Notes: generated by a model not told the origin, from the letters alone. A stretch of DNA of 64,000 nt from Burkholderiales bacterium (GCA_028868855.1 JAGWTR010000002.1:310001-374000); one strand, 5' to 3'. Positions 26,512-35,804 are shown, counted from the stretch's first letter. Numbers and translations are program-made.

Positions 26512-27381
26512 TCAGCGCAGCGTCCCCCAGCGCACCACGGTTGCGCCCCACCACTTGCGCAAGGGGGTGAGGATGATCCGTTGTTGCAAGACACCAGGGC
26601 CAGCGTTGGCAATGGCGTCGATCAGGGACATGTTCAGCCGCGCAAGGACGAGCAGGGGGCGCAAGGCCTGCCGTTCGGCGGCAGGCAGCGCGGCGATGGC
26701 GGCGCAAGACGACTGCAGGCTGCTATGTGCCTGGCCATGCAGATACGCCAGCAAGGCTGGCCAGTGCAGCGGCGGGTGCTGGGGATCCGGGCGCAGCAGC
26801 TCGTGAGCCTTCACATCGTGTTGCTGCAGGACGCTGACGGGCACATGCAGCCATCCCAGGCGGGCGTCCTGCCCCAGTCGAGCCAGGTGATGGGCCTGAC
26901 GTAGGCCCCACCCTAGCTCGCGCGCGGCGCTGGTCGCCGCCTCGGTGTCGGCTCCCAGCAGCCATGCCGCAGATTCGCAGGCTGCGCCCGTGGTGCTCAA
27001 GGCGTGGCGACGTTGACTGACCTCGTCCAGCCATCGGGTTTGCTGAATCAGGCCTTGTAGCCCCCCGATCTGTTCCATCCACAAAACCTGAGGGGGCAGC
27101 TGCGACGGTCGAGCAGTGAACCCAGGGGTCATCAATTGCTTCATCAAGGGGTGTTGCGCCTGGCCCTCAAAACCGCGCTGCACTTCCTGCTGCCACCAGG
27201 TCAGTTTGGCGTGTGCCACTCCAGGGTCATTGATGGTCAAGGGAATGGCGCTGACCTCATGCCACCACTGCAACCAGGTTTGAAGTGTGGGACGCGTACG
27301 GTCAGGGGCGGCCCGCACGGCGTAGTACAAGCTGCTGCCCGGACGAGGCGTGGTTATTGAGTGATTGGCGGATTGAAGCAT
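26512..27381 (-). CDS. Squalene/phytoene synthase-like protein lacking the first Asp-rich motif
   Basis: This 289-residue protein has the trans-isoprenyl synthase fold pattern: SSLYYAVRAAPDRTRP at the N terminus matches the family's SFYYSxxxLPxxRR start, AKLTWWQQEVQRG matches the AKLxWWRxEL segment, and LRQAHHLARLGQDARLGWLHVP aligns with the second active-site region. The first DxxxD motif is replaced by WLQWWHEVSAI, and the second keeps only one aspartate. It is therefore unlikely to bind Mg-diphosphate in the usual way. Related degenerate members include the complex I assembly factor NDUFAF6 in mitochondria. It is transcribed alone, divergent from the RND genes. Start 27381 is an ATG. Confidence 0.75.
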   Translation of the reverse strand: MLQSANHSITTPRPGSSLYYAVRAAPDRTRPTLQTWLQWWHEVSAIPLTINDPGVAHAKLTWWQQEVQRGFEGQAQHPLMKQLMTPGFTARPSQLPPQVLWMEQIGGLQGLIQQTRWLDEVSQRRHALSTTGAACESAAWLLGADTEAATSAARELGWGLRQAHHLARLGQDARLGWLHVPVSVLQQHDVKAHELLRPDPQHPPLHWPALLAYLHGQAHSSLQSSCAAIAALPAAERQALRPLLVLARLNMSLIDAIANAGPGVLQQRIILTPLRKWWGATVVRWGTLR

Positions 27382-27454
27382 GAGGGGGTGCGGAGAAAGA
27401 CACTACATTGTCGCAATTGCCAGATTGACACGTTTTGTGGCGTGACGCTGCATT

Positions 27455-27472
27455 ACTGACCCGCCAGTCAGT
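27455..27472. promoter_or_regulatory. Inverted repeat ACTGAC-ccgcca-GTCAGT upstream of the RND operon
   Basis: The 6-bp arms are perfect with a 6-bp spacer, about 90 bp upstream of the adaptor start. A TTGACA at 27424-27429 could be the -35 element, in which case the repeat would overlap or follow the -10. This is typical of repressor sites of RND efflux operons, although no tetR or marR gene is adjacent. Confidence 0.5.
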
Positions 27473-27564
27473 TACGATCTCGGTCCTGAAAGTCAGCGGT
27501 TTTATAAAAACATCCGGGATGAACCATGTGCCGCTGCCATGACCCGTCTGCAACGAGCCCTTTC

Positions 27565-28743
27565 ATGACCATGCACCGTTGGACGCAGACCTTTGTGTTT
27601 GTCGCTGTTATTTCCCCTGTCTTGATGACGGCTGGTTGCAGCAAAGCCCCCCCTCCCGAGGAGCCGATCCGGGCTGTGCGCACGCTGGTCCTCAGCGAAG
27701 CCGGTGGTGTGGTTGATCGTGAATTTTCGGCCGAAATCCGAGCCCGCACGGAGTCGCGTCTGGGTTTTCAGGTGCCGGGCAAAATTCTACGGCGTCAGGC
27801 AGAACTGGGCCAAGCCGTCAAGCCGGGCCAGGTGTTGGCTCAACTCGATCCAAAGGACTTGTCCTTGAACCAGGAAGCGGGTCGGGCGGGGCTGGCAGCA
27901 GCCGAGGCCAACGCAGCGCAGGCTTCGTCAGACTTCAAGCGCTTCAGTGAACTCAAGTCACAAGGCTTCATCAGCGCGGCCGAATTGGAGCGTCACGGCA
28001 CTGCCCTCAAGGCGGCCGAAGCCAGCGTGCGCCAAGCGCGGGCTCAGGCCGGTGTGCAGGGCAACCAGGCCACTTACGCCACCTTGACCGCAGGTGCTTC
28101 AGGCGTGATCACCTCCATTGATGCGGAGCCGGGGCAAGTGGTGGGTGCCGGCACGCCCGTGGTTACGCTGGCGCTTGATGGCCCACGCGACGCCGTGTTT
28201 TCAGTGCCGGAAGACATCGCACCCACCATGCGCTCTTTGGTCGGGCGCCCCGGGTCCATCAAGGTGCGCCGTTGGGGTACCTTGACATGGGTTCCTGCCA
28301 CGGTGAGGGAAGTGGCTGCGGCCACCGATGCGATCACCCGCACCATTCTGGTCAAGGCCGACGTGGGGCAGGGCGCTTACGAATTGGGCCAGACAGCCAC
28401 AGTGATGTTGAGTTCGCCGGTGCGCAATTCAGGGGGGTTGCGAGTCCCCTTGCAGGCTTTGGTTGAAATCGAAGGCCAATCGGCTGTATGGCTGCTTGAC
28501 GGCGCCAGCATGACGGTCAAACCGCAGCGCGTTGCCACTGGCGAAGTGTCGGGCAATGTCGCGATCGTGACTGACGGCCTCAAGCCGGGGATGGAAATCG
28601 TCACGGCCGGTGTGCATGTCATCAAGCTCGGTCAAAAGGTCAAGCGTTACCAAACCTCCTTGGATGAACCGACCGGTGCAAACACTGCATTCGCCCCAGC
28701 CGGCAAGGCTTCGAGCGCGGGCAGGCCTGCACGCGAGCAGTGA
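27565..28743 (+). CDS. RND efflux periplasmic adaptor lipoprotein (MFP subunit)
   Basis: This adaptor of about 392 residues is a lipoprotein: the signal sequence ends in the lipobox LMTAGC. It has the lipoyl halves (LGQAVKPGQVLAQLDPKDL and ITSIDAEPGQVVGAGTPVV), a short coiled-coil hairpin rich in Ala and Gln between them, a beta-barrel domain and a membrane-proximal domain ending in VHVIKLGQKVK. The start at 27565 (MTMHRW) or 27571 (MHRWTQ) is preferred to the ORF-track start at 27526 because it gives a normal lipoprotein signal. The RND pump gene follows 18 bp downstream. No outer-membrane factor gene is adjacent, so the pump must borrow one encoded elsewhere. Confidence 0.93.
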   Translation: MTMHRWTQTFVFVAVISPVLMTAGCSKAPPPEEPIRAVRTLVLSEAGGVVDREFSAEIRARTESRLGFQVPGKILRRQAELGQAVKPGQVLAQLDPKDLSLNQEAGRAGLAAAEANAAQASSDFKRFSELKSQGFISAAELERHGTALKAAEASVRQARAQAGVQGNQATYATLTAGASGVITSIDAEPGQVVGAGTPVVTLALDGPRDAVFSVPEDIAPTMRSLVGRPGSIKVRRWGTLTWVPATVREVAAATDAITRTILVKADVGQGAYELGQTATVMLSSPVRNSGGLRVPLQALVEIEGQSAVWLLDGASMTVKPQRVATGEVSGNVAIVTDGLKPGMEIVTAGVHVIKLGQKVKRYQTSLDEPTGANTAFAPAGKASSAGRPAREQ

Positions 28744-28761
28744 TCATTCAAGGAGCCACCT

Positions 28762-31700
28762 GTGACCTCTGCTGATAAAAATAAGGCGGGCAATCAGTCC
28801 GTCCGCCAACGATTCAACCTGTCGCGCTGGGCTCTGGAGCATTCTGCCCTCACGAGCTATCTGATGATCGTGTTGACGCTGCTCGGCCTGATGGCCTATT
28901 TGCAGCTTGGTCAGGACGAAGACCCGCCTTTCGCTTTTCGCGCCATGGTGGTGCGCGTTTACTGGCCGGGCGCAACTGCGCAGGAAATGGCCGAGCAGGT
29001 CACGGACAAAATAGAACGTTCGCTGCAGGAAGTTCCCTATGCGGACAAGATACGCTCGTACACCAAGCCGGGTGAATCGTTGACGATCATGCAGGTCCAG
29101 GACTCGTCACCCCCCAAGGAAATTCCCAACCTCTGGTACCAGGTTCGCAAGAAAGTTTCCGACGTTCAGTACACCTTGCCTCAAGGGGTGATCGGACCGT
29201 TTTACAACGACGAGTTTGGTGACGTTTATGGGTCCATCTACGCTTTGTCGGCCGATGGATTCACCACCGAAGAGCTGCGTCGGTTTTCTGAAACTGTTCG
29301 CTCGCAGTTCCTGCGTGTGCCCAACGTGGCCAAGGTCGAACTGTTTGGTGTGCAGCCCGAGAAAATTTTTGTTGAAGCGTCGCAGCAGAGGCTCGCTCAG
29401 ATGGGCTTGAACCTGAGCCAATTGGTTCAGCAACTCAATGCCCAAAATGGCGTTGAAGGCGCGGGTTTCTATTCCGGTGAGCACGAAAACATCCAGATGC
29501 GCGTCACCGGGGCGTTCAAGTCCATCGAGCAACTGCGCCAGATGCCGATCAGGGCCATCAATCCAGCCAACGGGCAGAGTCGCACCTTGCGTCTTGGAGA
29601 CGTGGCCACGGTGCGGCGCGGCTACGAGTCACCGCCGTCGACCAAGGTGCGACACCAAGGCAAGGAGGTCATCGGGGTGGGCATCTCCATGGCCAAGGGG
29701 GGGGACATCATCGAGTTGGGAAAGGCCTTGCGCATCGCCGCTGCCAAAGTACATGCCGACCTGCCGGTAGGCATCGAGCTGGACCAGATCCAGGATCAAC
29801 CGCAAGCGGTGTCCAGTTCGGTAGGTGACTTTGTCAAAGTGTTGATGGAGGCTGTGGTTGTCGTGCTGGTGGTCAGCTTTGTCAGCCTGGGCCTGCACAC
29901 CAAACCCTGGCGACTGGATGTATGGCCAGGCCTGGTGGTGGCGATCACCATCCCGCTGGTGCTGGCCGTCACTTTTCTGGTCATGTATTTCTGGGGCGTG
30001 GGGCTGCACAAGATTTCGCTTGGCGCCCTCATCATTGCGCTGGGCCTGCTGGTCGACGATGCCATCATTGCCGTCGAAATGATGGTGCACAAGCTGGAAG
30101 AAGGCTATGACAAGGTCAGCGCAGCCACCGCAGCTTATGACCTCACGGCCATGCCCATGCTGACCGGCACCCTCATCACCGCAGCTGGATTCCTTCCGAT
30201 TGGTATGGCGAAGTCCTCCGTGGGGGAGTACACCTTCGCCATTTTTGCGGTCACGGCAGCCGCGCTGCTGATTTCCTGGGTGGTGTCGGTCTACTTTGTT
30301 CCTTATCTGGGGCTCTTGCTGCTCAAAACCAAACCCAAAGCGAAGGTGGCTGGGCAAGCCGTTGATCTGTACGACACGCCGTTTTACCGTCGATTCAAGG
30401 CGTCGGTGGATTGGTGTGTGGCGCATCGGTGGATCACCATTGGTCTGACCATCGCGGCCCTGGTGCTGGGTGTGCTGGGGATGGGTAAAGTGCAGCAGCA
30501 GTTTTTCCCGGACTCCAGTCGCCCGGAAATACTGGTCGATTTGTGGCTACCCGAAGGTTCCAGTTTTGAGGCGACTGAGGCGTTAACCAAACGGTTTGAA
30601 GCACGCATGCTCAAGGAGCCGGAGGTCAAGACCGTCAGTATTTGGGTGGGCACGGGTCTGCCGCGGTTTTACCTGCCGATGGACCAGATTTTTCCGCAAA
30701 GTAATGTCGCCCAGGCTGTGCTGATGCCCATTGATGCGCATGCGCGCGAAGCCTTGCGCAAACGCATCCCTGCATTGCTCGCCGAAGAGTTCCCGGAGGT
30801 GCGTGGGCGCGTGAAGCTGTTGCCCAACGGGCCTCCGGTGCCTTATCCGGTGCAGTTCCGCATCGTGGGTGAAGACCCGGCCGAGTTGCGCCATTGGGCA
30901 CAAGAGGCCAAGGCTCTGATGCGCGCGCACCCCAATATGACCGGTGTGAACGACAACTGGAATGAGTCGGTCAAGGCCATTCGCTTGATCGTTGATCAAT
31001 CCAAGGCGCGTGCTTTGGGGGTGACAACGCAGTCGATTGCCCAGGCCAGTCGAATCCTGACCTCTGGCGCCACCGTGGGGCAGTATCGTGAACAGGATCG
31101 TCTGATCGACATCGTGATGCACACCCCTCAGTCCGAACGGGCAACGTTGGGTGCACTGGATAACGCCTATGTTCCCAGTGCGTCCGGTCGCATGATTCCT
31201 GTCCTTCAGGTGGCCAAGCCCAAGCTGGTGTGGGAGTCCGGTGTGCTGTGGCGGGAGGGGCGGCATTTCGCCATCACCGTTCAGGGTGATGTCACGGAAG
31301 GCATCCAGGGGCCGACGGTCAGTGGCGCCCTGTGGCCGCAGATGCAAACGCTGGAGAAACGCATGCCTAGCGGCTATCGCGTTGAACTGGCCGGCGCGTC
31401 CGAGGAAAGCAGCAAGGGGCAGGGTTCGATCTTTGTCGGCATGCCGATCATGCTGTTCATCATCTTCACGCTGCTGATGTTGCAATTGCACAGCTTCTCG
31501 CGCGCCGTGCTGGTCTTCCTGACCGGGCCCATGGGCATTGCCGGCGTGGCCATGTCCTTGTTGGTTTCCGGGCGTCCTTTTGGTTTTGTCGCCTTGCTTG
31601 GCGTCGTCGCCTTGACCGGCATGATCATGCGCAACTCCGTCATCCTGATTGACCAGATCGAGCAAGATCGCGCTGTCGGTGTGCACGCCTGGGATGCCAT

Positions 31701-31905
31701 CGTAGGCGCGGCGGTGCGGCGGTTCCGCCCAATCACCTTGACGGCGGCGGCGGCCGTGCTGGCCATGATCCCACTATCGCGAAGCGTGTTCTGGGGCCCC
31801 ATGGCCGTGGCCATCATGGGTGGATTGATCGTGGCCACTGCGTTGACCCTGCTGGCGTTGCCTGCCATGTATGCGGCCTGGTTCCGCGTGCGCAGGCCCG
31901 TTTGA
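28762..31905 (+). CDS. RND efflux transporter inner-membrane pump
   Basis: This 1047-residue proton-driven pump of the AcrB/MexB superfamily has the usual 12-helix layout with two large periplasmic loops. The TM4 proton-relay segment LGLLVDDAIIAVEMMVHKLEEG near residue 430 carries the paired aspartates. The second half repeats the fold, with GVVALTGMIMRNSVILIDQIEQ near residue 955. The start is a GTG at 28762 with AAGGAG 6 bp upstream. The N-terminal FNLSRWALEHSALTSYLMIVLTLLGLMAYLQLGQDEDP is characteristic of a group separate from the AcrB type, often annotated only as an efflux RND permease. Its substrate is not predictable. Confidence 0.95.
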   Translation: MTSADKNKAGNQSVRQRFNLSRWALEHSALTSYLMIVLTLLGLMAYLQLGQDEDPPFAFRAMVVRVYWPGATAQEMAEQVTDKIERSLQEVPYADKIRSYTKPGESLTIMQVQDSSPPKEIPNLWYQVRKKVSDVQYTLPQGVIGPFYNDEFGDVYGSIYALSADGFTTEELRRFSETVRSQFLRVPNVAKVELFGVQPEKIFVEASQQRLAQMGLNLSQLVQQLNAQNGVEGAGFYSGEHENIQMRVTGAFKSIEQLRQMPIRAINPANGQSRTLRLGDVATVRRGYESPPSTKVRHQGKEVIGVGISMAKGGDIIELGKALRIAAAKVHADLPVGIELDQIQDQPQAVSSSVGDFVKVLMEAVVVVLVVSFVSLGLHTKPWRLDVWPGLVVAITIPLVLAVTFLVMYFWGVGLHKISLGALIIALGLLVDDAIIAVEMMVHKLEEGYDKVSAATAAYDLTAMPMLTGTLITAAGFLPIGMAKSSVGEYTFAIFAVTAAALLISWVVSVYFVPYLGLLLLKTKPKAKVAGQAVDLYDTPFYRRFKASVDWCVAHRWITIGLTIAALVLGVLGMGKVQQQFFPDSSRPEILVDLWLPEGSSFEATEALTKRFEARMLKEPEVKTVSIWVGTGLPRFYLPMDQIFPQSNVAQAVLMPIDAHAREALRKRIPALLAEEFPEVRGRVKLLPNGPPVPYPVQFRIVGEDPAELRHWAQEAKALMRAHPNMTGVNDNWNESVKAIRLIVDQSKARALGVTTQSIAQASRILTSGATVGQYREQDRLIDIVMHTPQSERATLGALDNAYVPSASGRMIPVLQVAKPKLVWESGVLWREGRHFAITVQGDVTEGIQGPTVSGALWPQMQTLEKRMPSGYRVELAGASEESSKGQGSIFVGMPIMLFIIFTLLMLQLHSFSRAVLVFLTGPMGIAGVAMSLLVSGRPFGFVALLGVVALTGMIMRNSVILIDQIEQDRAVGVHAWDAIVGAAVRRFRPITLTAAAAVLAMIPLSRSVFWGPMAVAIMGGLIVATALTLLALPAMYAAWFRVRRPV

Positions 31906-31922
31906 GGACTGAGGGAAGGGGC

Positions 31923-31953
31923 GTGAAAAACTCCGCGTCATGCGCGGTAGAAT
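31923..31953 (+). promoter_or_regulatory. Putative promoter of tRNA-Leu(UAG)-tig
   Basis: TAGAAT at 31948-31953 is a good -10 hexamer; the best -35-like sequence (GTGAAA at 31923) has a long 19-bp spacer. Transcription from here would include the hairpin at 31977-31999 in the tRNA 5' leader and could continue into tig. Confidence 0.5.
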
Positions 31954-31976
31954 CACCGGTTCTGACCAAATAGCCT

Positions 31977-31999
31977 ATCTGGTTGCTTGGCAACCAGAT
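31977..31999 (+). other. Perfect 10-bp hairpin in the tRNA-Leu 5' leader
   Basis: ATCTGGTTGC and GCAACCAGAT pair perfectly around a TTG loop. The hairpin ends 14 bp before the tRNA 5' end and has no T run after it, so it is not a standard terminator. It may shape RNase P or endonuclease processing of the precursor. Confidence 0.7.
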
Positions 32000-32013
32000 G
32001 TTTCTGAGTCAAT

Positions 32014-32100
32014 GCGCGGGTGGCGAAATTGGTAGACGCACCAGGTTTAGGTCCTGACGCCAGCAATGGTGTGGGGGTTCGAGTCCCCCCCCGCGCACCA
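32014..32100 (+). tRNA. tRNA-Leu(UAG)
   Basis: This 87-nt gene folds as a type II tRNA with a long variable arm. The acceptor stem is GCGCGGG/CCCGCGC, the discriminator is A and the CCA end is encoded. The anticodon loop TTTAGGT gives anticodon UAG, which reads CTA and other CTN codons. It is the tRNA expected to decode the CTA run of the leuA leader peptide. The tig start codon lies 40 bp downstream. Confidence 0.97.
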
Positions 32101-32140
32101 GACCCATTCATCTTTTTTTCTAATTTTGAGAGTACATAAC

Positions 32141-33460
32141 ATGGCTGTCACCGTGGAGACCCTCGACAAGCTGGAGCGACGCATTACCCTGTCGCTGGCA
32201 GCTGACGTGCTCAAGAACGAAGTCGACGCCCGCTTGAAAAAGCTGGCGCGCACCGTCAAGGCCGACGGCTTCCGCCCCGGCAAGGTGCCGATGAACGTTG
32301 TCGCGCAACGCTACGGCTATTCCGTCCAGTACGAAGTCGTCAATGACAAGGTGGGCGAAGCCTTTGCCCAGGCTGCGGCCGAGGCCCAGCTGCGTGTGGC
32401 TGGTATGCCGCGCATCTCTGAAAAAGAAGGGGCTGTAGCCGAAGACGGCAAGCTGCTGTTTGACGCAACCTTCGAGGTCTACCCGCAAATCACCATCGGT
32501 GATTTGACCTCCGCTGAAATCGAACGCGTGACCGCCGACGTCAACGATGCCGCGATTGATCGCACCGTTGAAATTCTGCGAAAGCAGCGTCGCACCTTCG
32601 CTCAACGCCCGCAGGCCGAGGCGGCCAGCGAGGGAGACCGCGTCACCATCGACTTCGAAGGCAAGATCGATGGCGTGCCCTTTGAAGGTGGCAAAGCTGA
32701 AGGCTACCAATTCTTGCTGGGTGAAGGCCAGATGCTCGAAGCCTTTGAAAAGGCCGTGCGTGGAATGAAGACTGGCGAGTCCAAGACCTTCCCCTTGAAG
32801 TTCCCGGACGACTACCATGGCAAGGATGTGGCTGGCAAGGAAGCCGACTTCCTGGTAACCGTCAAGAAGATCGAGGCGCAGAACCTGCCTGAAGTGAACG
32901 AAGAGTTCGTGGCGAGCCTGGGTCTGGCTGAATCAACCGTTGAGGCCTTGCGCGCCGACATCAAGAAGAACCTGGAACGCGAAGTGAAGTTCCGTGTGGC
33001 TGCCCGCAACAAGGCCGCTGCGATGGATGCTTTGCTGAAGGTCACCCAGTTCGACGTGCCTAAGTCGCTGGTCGAAGCTGAAACCGCGCGTCTGGTCGAA
33101 GGCGCTCGCGCTGACCTCAAGGCCCGTGGCATCAAGGACGCCGATAAGGCTCCTATCCCTGCCGAGATGTTCACGCCCCAGGCTGAACGTCGCGTGCGCC
33201 TGGGTTTGATCGTGGGTGAGTTGGTCCGCAACAACAACCTGCAGGCCAAGCCCGAGCAACTGCACGACCACATCCAGGAGCTGGCGCAAAGCTACGAGCA
33301 GCCGCAGCAAGTGGTGGCTTGGTACATGAGCGATCGTCAACGCATGGCTGAAGTCGAGGCCGTTGTCATTGAAGGCAATGTGGCTGATTTCATTCTGTCC
33401 AAGGCTAAGGTCACCGACAAGTCTGTGGGCTTTGAAGAGCTGATGGGTCAGCAAGGCTAA
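32141..33460 (+). CDS. tig: Trigger factor
   Basis: This 439-residue ribosome-bound chaperone and peptidyl-prolyl isomerase meets nascent chains at the exit tunnel. The ribosome-docking signature is present as GFRPGKVP near residue 44. The FKBP-like PPIase domain follows, with GDRVTIDFEGKIDGVPFEGGKAEGYQFLLGEGQMLEAFEKAVRGMKTGE around residues 165-213. The C-terminal helical arms end with SVGFEELMGQQG. The start at 32141 (MAVTVETL) is used; the ORF-track start at 32066 lies inside the tRNA. The gene heads the tig-clpP-clpX-lon quality-control cluster and ends at a terminator. Confidence 0.98.
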   Translation: MAVTVETLDKLERRITLSLAADVLKNEVDARLKKLARTVKADGFRPGKVPMNVVAQRYGYSVQYEVVNDKVGEAFAQAAAEAQLRVAGMPRISEKEGAVAEDGKLLFDATFEVYPQITIGDLTSAEIERVTADVNDAAIDRTVEILRKQRRTFAQRPQAEAASEGDRVTIDFEGKIDGVPFEGGKAEGYQFLLGEGQMLEAFEKAVRGMKTGESKTFPLKFPDDYHGKDVAGKEADFLVTVKKIEAQNLPEVNEEFVASLGLAESTVEALRADIKKNLEREVKFRVAARNKAAAMDALLKVTQFDVPKSLVEAETARLVEGARADLKARGIKDADKAPIPAEMFTPQAERRVRLGLIVGELVRNNNLQAKPEQLHDHIQELAQSYEQPQQVVAWYMSDRQRMAEVEAVVIEGNVADFILSKAKVTDKSVGFEELMGQQG

Positions 33461-33497
33461 CCTCCTGCGTTTGGCGCGGGGGGAAACCCCCGGCAAG

Positions 33498-33535
33498 GCA
33501 CCTGCAATCCCGAGTGGAAGCAGGTGCTTTTGTTT
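33498..33535 (+). terminator. Intrinsic terminator after tig
   Basis: GCACCTGC and GCAGGTGC form an 8-bp stem with a 14-base loop, followed by TTTTGTTTT. It separates tig from clpP. Confidence 0.85.
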
Positions 33536-33669
33536 TGTGCCAACGTTATCCGTAGGCCTTTGTCACCGAAAGACCACAAGGGCAGCTGTCGGTTTTTTCC
33601 GGCGTTCGCTGGCACCCGCCTAGGCGCCATAATCAAATCACGCATAGACATTGAATTCCAAGGAAGCAC

Positions 33670-34281
33670 ATGAGCGCACTGGACATCCAAAACCTGGGCT
33701 TGGTGCCCATGGTCATCGAAACATCGGGCCGCGGTGAGCGCGCCTATGACATTTACAGCCGCCTGCTGCGCGAACGCGTGGTCTTTCTGGTTGGGCCGGT
33801 CAATGATCAGTCGGCCAACCTCGTCGTGGCCCAGTTGCTGTTCCTGGAAAGCGAAAACCCCGACAAGGACATTTCGCTTTACATCAATTCGCCGGGGGGC
33901 AGCGTGAGCGCCGGCATGTCCATTTTTGACACCATGCAATTCATCAAGCCGGATGTGTCCACGCTTTGCATGGGCATGGCTGCGAGCATGGGCGCCTTCT
34001 TGCTGGCAGCTGGGGCCAAGGACAAGCGGTTCGCCTTGCCCAACTCCAAGATCATGATTCATCAGCCCCTGGGCGGCACGCAAGGCCAGGCTACCGATAT
34101 TGAGATTCACGCCCGCGAAATTCTCAAGACCCGCGAGCAGCTCAACCGCATCCTCGCGGACCGCTCTGGCCAACCTTTGGAAAAAATCCAGTCCGACACC
34201 GAGCGCGATTACTACATGTCGGCGGCGGAGGCGGCCGCCTATGGCTTGATCGACAAGGTGCTTGAAAAGCGCCAAGCTTGA
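33670..34281 (+). CDS. clpP: ATP-dependent Clp protease proteolytic subunit
   Basis: This 203-residue serine protease forms the tetradecameric chamber that works with ClpX or ClpA. The catalytic serine is in [19 protein letters not shown] near residue 105, the histidine in [10 protein letters not shown] near residue 130, and the aspartate in the handle region before [15 protein letters not shown]. The N-terminal segment [19 protein letters not shown] is typical. An AAGGAAG sequence lies just upstream of the ATG. It is followed by clpX after 124 bp with no strong terminator. Confidence 0.98.
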   Translation: MSALDIQNLGLVPMVIETSGRGERAYDIYSRLLRERVVFLVGPVNDQSANLVVAQLLFLESENPDKDISLYINSPGGSVSAGMSIFDTMQFIKPDVSTLCMGMAASMGAFLLAAGAKDKRFALPNSKIMIHQPLGGTQGQATDIEIHAREILKTREQLNRILADRSGQPLEKIQSDTERDYYMSAAEAAAYGLIDKVLEKRQA

Positions 34282-34405
34282 CCCCCATTCGATGAGTGAG
34301 CGGTTAAAAGCCGGTTCAAAGCGCGTTTCTTTGGCCGCTCAGGGTCAAAAGCATTTGACTTATCATCGTTGTAAACCTTTGCTGACCCACTGACAGGCCT
34401 GCACC

Positions 34406-35686
34406 ATGCCCGAGAAAAAAGGCTCTTCCAGCGAAAAAATCCTCTACTGCTCCTTCTGCGGTAAGAGCCAGCACGAGGTGAAAAAACTCATCGCAGGACC
34501 CTCGGTCTTCATTTGCGATGAGTGCATTGACTTGTGCAACGACATCATCCGCGATGAAGTCGCTGCCGAGGCAGAGCAGACCAGCCGCCCAGCCAGAAGC
34601 GATTTGCCCACGCCCAACGAGATCAAGGGTAGCCTGGATCAGTACGTGATCGGGCAGGACACCGCCAAGCGCACCTTGTCGGTGGCGGTGTACAACCATT
34701 ACAAGCGGCTGCGCCACATGGGCAACGGTGAGGGCAAGAAGCCCGACATCGAATTGTCCAAGAGCAACATCTTGTTGATTGGCCCGACCGGTTCAGGTAA
34801 GACGTTGCTCGCCCAAACGCTGGCTCGGCTGCTGAATGTGCCCTTCGTGATCGCCGATGCCACGACCCTGACAGAAGCTGGTTATGTGGGCGAAGATGTC
34901 GAGAACATCATCCAGAAGCTGCTGCAGAACTGCAACTACGACGTGGAGAAGGCCCAGCGCGGCATCGTCTACATCGATGAAATCGACAAGATTTCGCGCA
35001 AGTCCGACAACCCCTCCATCACCCGTGATGTGTCGGGAGAGGGTGTGCAGCAGGCCTTGCTCAAGCTGATCGAGGGCACGATGGCGTCCGTGCCGCCACA
35101 GGGCGGGCGCAAGCACCCCAATCAGGATTTCCTGCAGATCGATACCACCAACATCCTGTTCATCTGCGGCGGTGCGTTTGACGGCCTGGAAAAAATCATC
35201 CAGAACCGCTCGGTCAAGTCTGGCATCGGTTTCGGTGCCAGCGTGCAGAGTAAAAGCGAGCGCAAGGTCAGCGAAGTCTTCCGCGAGGTCGAGCCTGAGG
35301 ATTTGATCAAGTTCGGCATCATTCCTGAATTGATCGGGCGCATGCCCGTGGTTGCGACTTTGGGCGAGCTGACAGAAGACGCCCTGGTGCGCATCCTGAC
35401 CGAGCCCAAGAATGCGCTGATTAAGCAGTATCAGCAGTTGCTGGGCATGGACGGCGTCGAGCTGGAAATTCGTCCTGCAGCTTTGATCGCCATCGCTCGC
35501 AAGGCGCTGGCACGCAAGACCGGCGCTCGTGGTTTGAGGTCCATCCTGGAGCAGTCCTTGCTCGATACCATGTTCGAATTACCCAATCAAGAAGGAGTGC
35601 AGAAGGTGGTTCTGGACGAACCCACCATCGATGAAAACGCCAAGCCTCTGTTGGTGTATCGGGAACAGGCTAAAGCCAGTGCTTGA
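34406..35686 (+). CDS. clpX: ATP-dependent Clp protease ATPase subunit ClpX
   Basis: This 426-residue AAA+ unfoldase delivers tagged substrates to ClpP. The N-terminal zinc-binding domain has two CxxC pairs (CSFCGKSQ and CDECIDLC). Walker A is [12 protein letters not shown] near residue 125, the pore loop is GYVGEDVE, Walker B is [10 protein letters not shown], and the ClpP-docking loop IGFGA is present as [10 protein letters not shown]. Sensor 2 lies in [12 protein letters not shown]. The length matches the family. Neighbouring clpP and lon fit a single protein quality-control cluster. Confidence 0.98.
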   Translation: MPEKKGSSSEKILYCSFCGKSQHEVKKLIAGPSVFICDECIDLCNDIIRDEVAAEAEQTSRPARSDLPTPNEIKGSLDQYVIGQDTAKRTLSVAVYNHYKRLRHMGNGEGKKPDIELSKSNILLIGPTGSGKTLLAQTLARLLNVPFVIADATTLTEAGYVGEDVENIIQKLLQNCNYDVEKAQRGIVYIDEIDKISRKSDNPSITRDVSGEGVQQALLKLIEGTMASVPPQGGRKHPNQDFLQIDTTNILFICGGAFDGLEKIIQNRSVKSGIGFGASVQSKSERKVSEVFREVEPEDLIKFGIIPELIGRMPVVATLGELTEDALVRILTEPKNALIKQYQQLLGMDGVELEIRPAALIAIARKALARKTGARGLRSILEQSLLDTMFELPNQEGVQKVVLDEPTIDENAKPLLVYREQAKASA

Positions 35687-35751
35687 GTCTGAGCATCCTG
35701 CTCTGAGGGGCGCCGTAGAAAGCCGCTCGTTTTGTTGGTTTTCTCGGTGCC

Positions 35752-35779
35752 CTTGTGTTTTGGTATCGGGGCCCCATCT
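35752..35779 (+). promoter_or_regulatory. Sigma-32-like heat-shock promoter of lon
   Basis: CTTGTG at 35752-35757 and CCCCATCT at 35772-35779 are separated by 14 bp. The second element matches the sigma-32 -10 consensus CCCCATNT in every defined position, and the first shares CTTG with the -35 consensus CTTGAAA. Transcription would start about 20 bp before the lon ATG, just upstream of a GA-rich ribosome-binding site. Confidence 0.65.
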
Positions 35780-35804
35780 GGGACTCTGAGAAAGAAAGGC
35801 CATC

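Noticed and set aside
34282-34405. Promoter between clpP and clpX
   Set aside because: TTGACT occurs near 34355, but no acceptable -10 follows at 16-18 bp, so I did not call a promoter.
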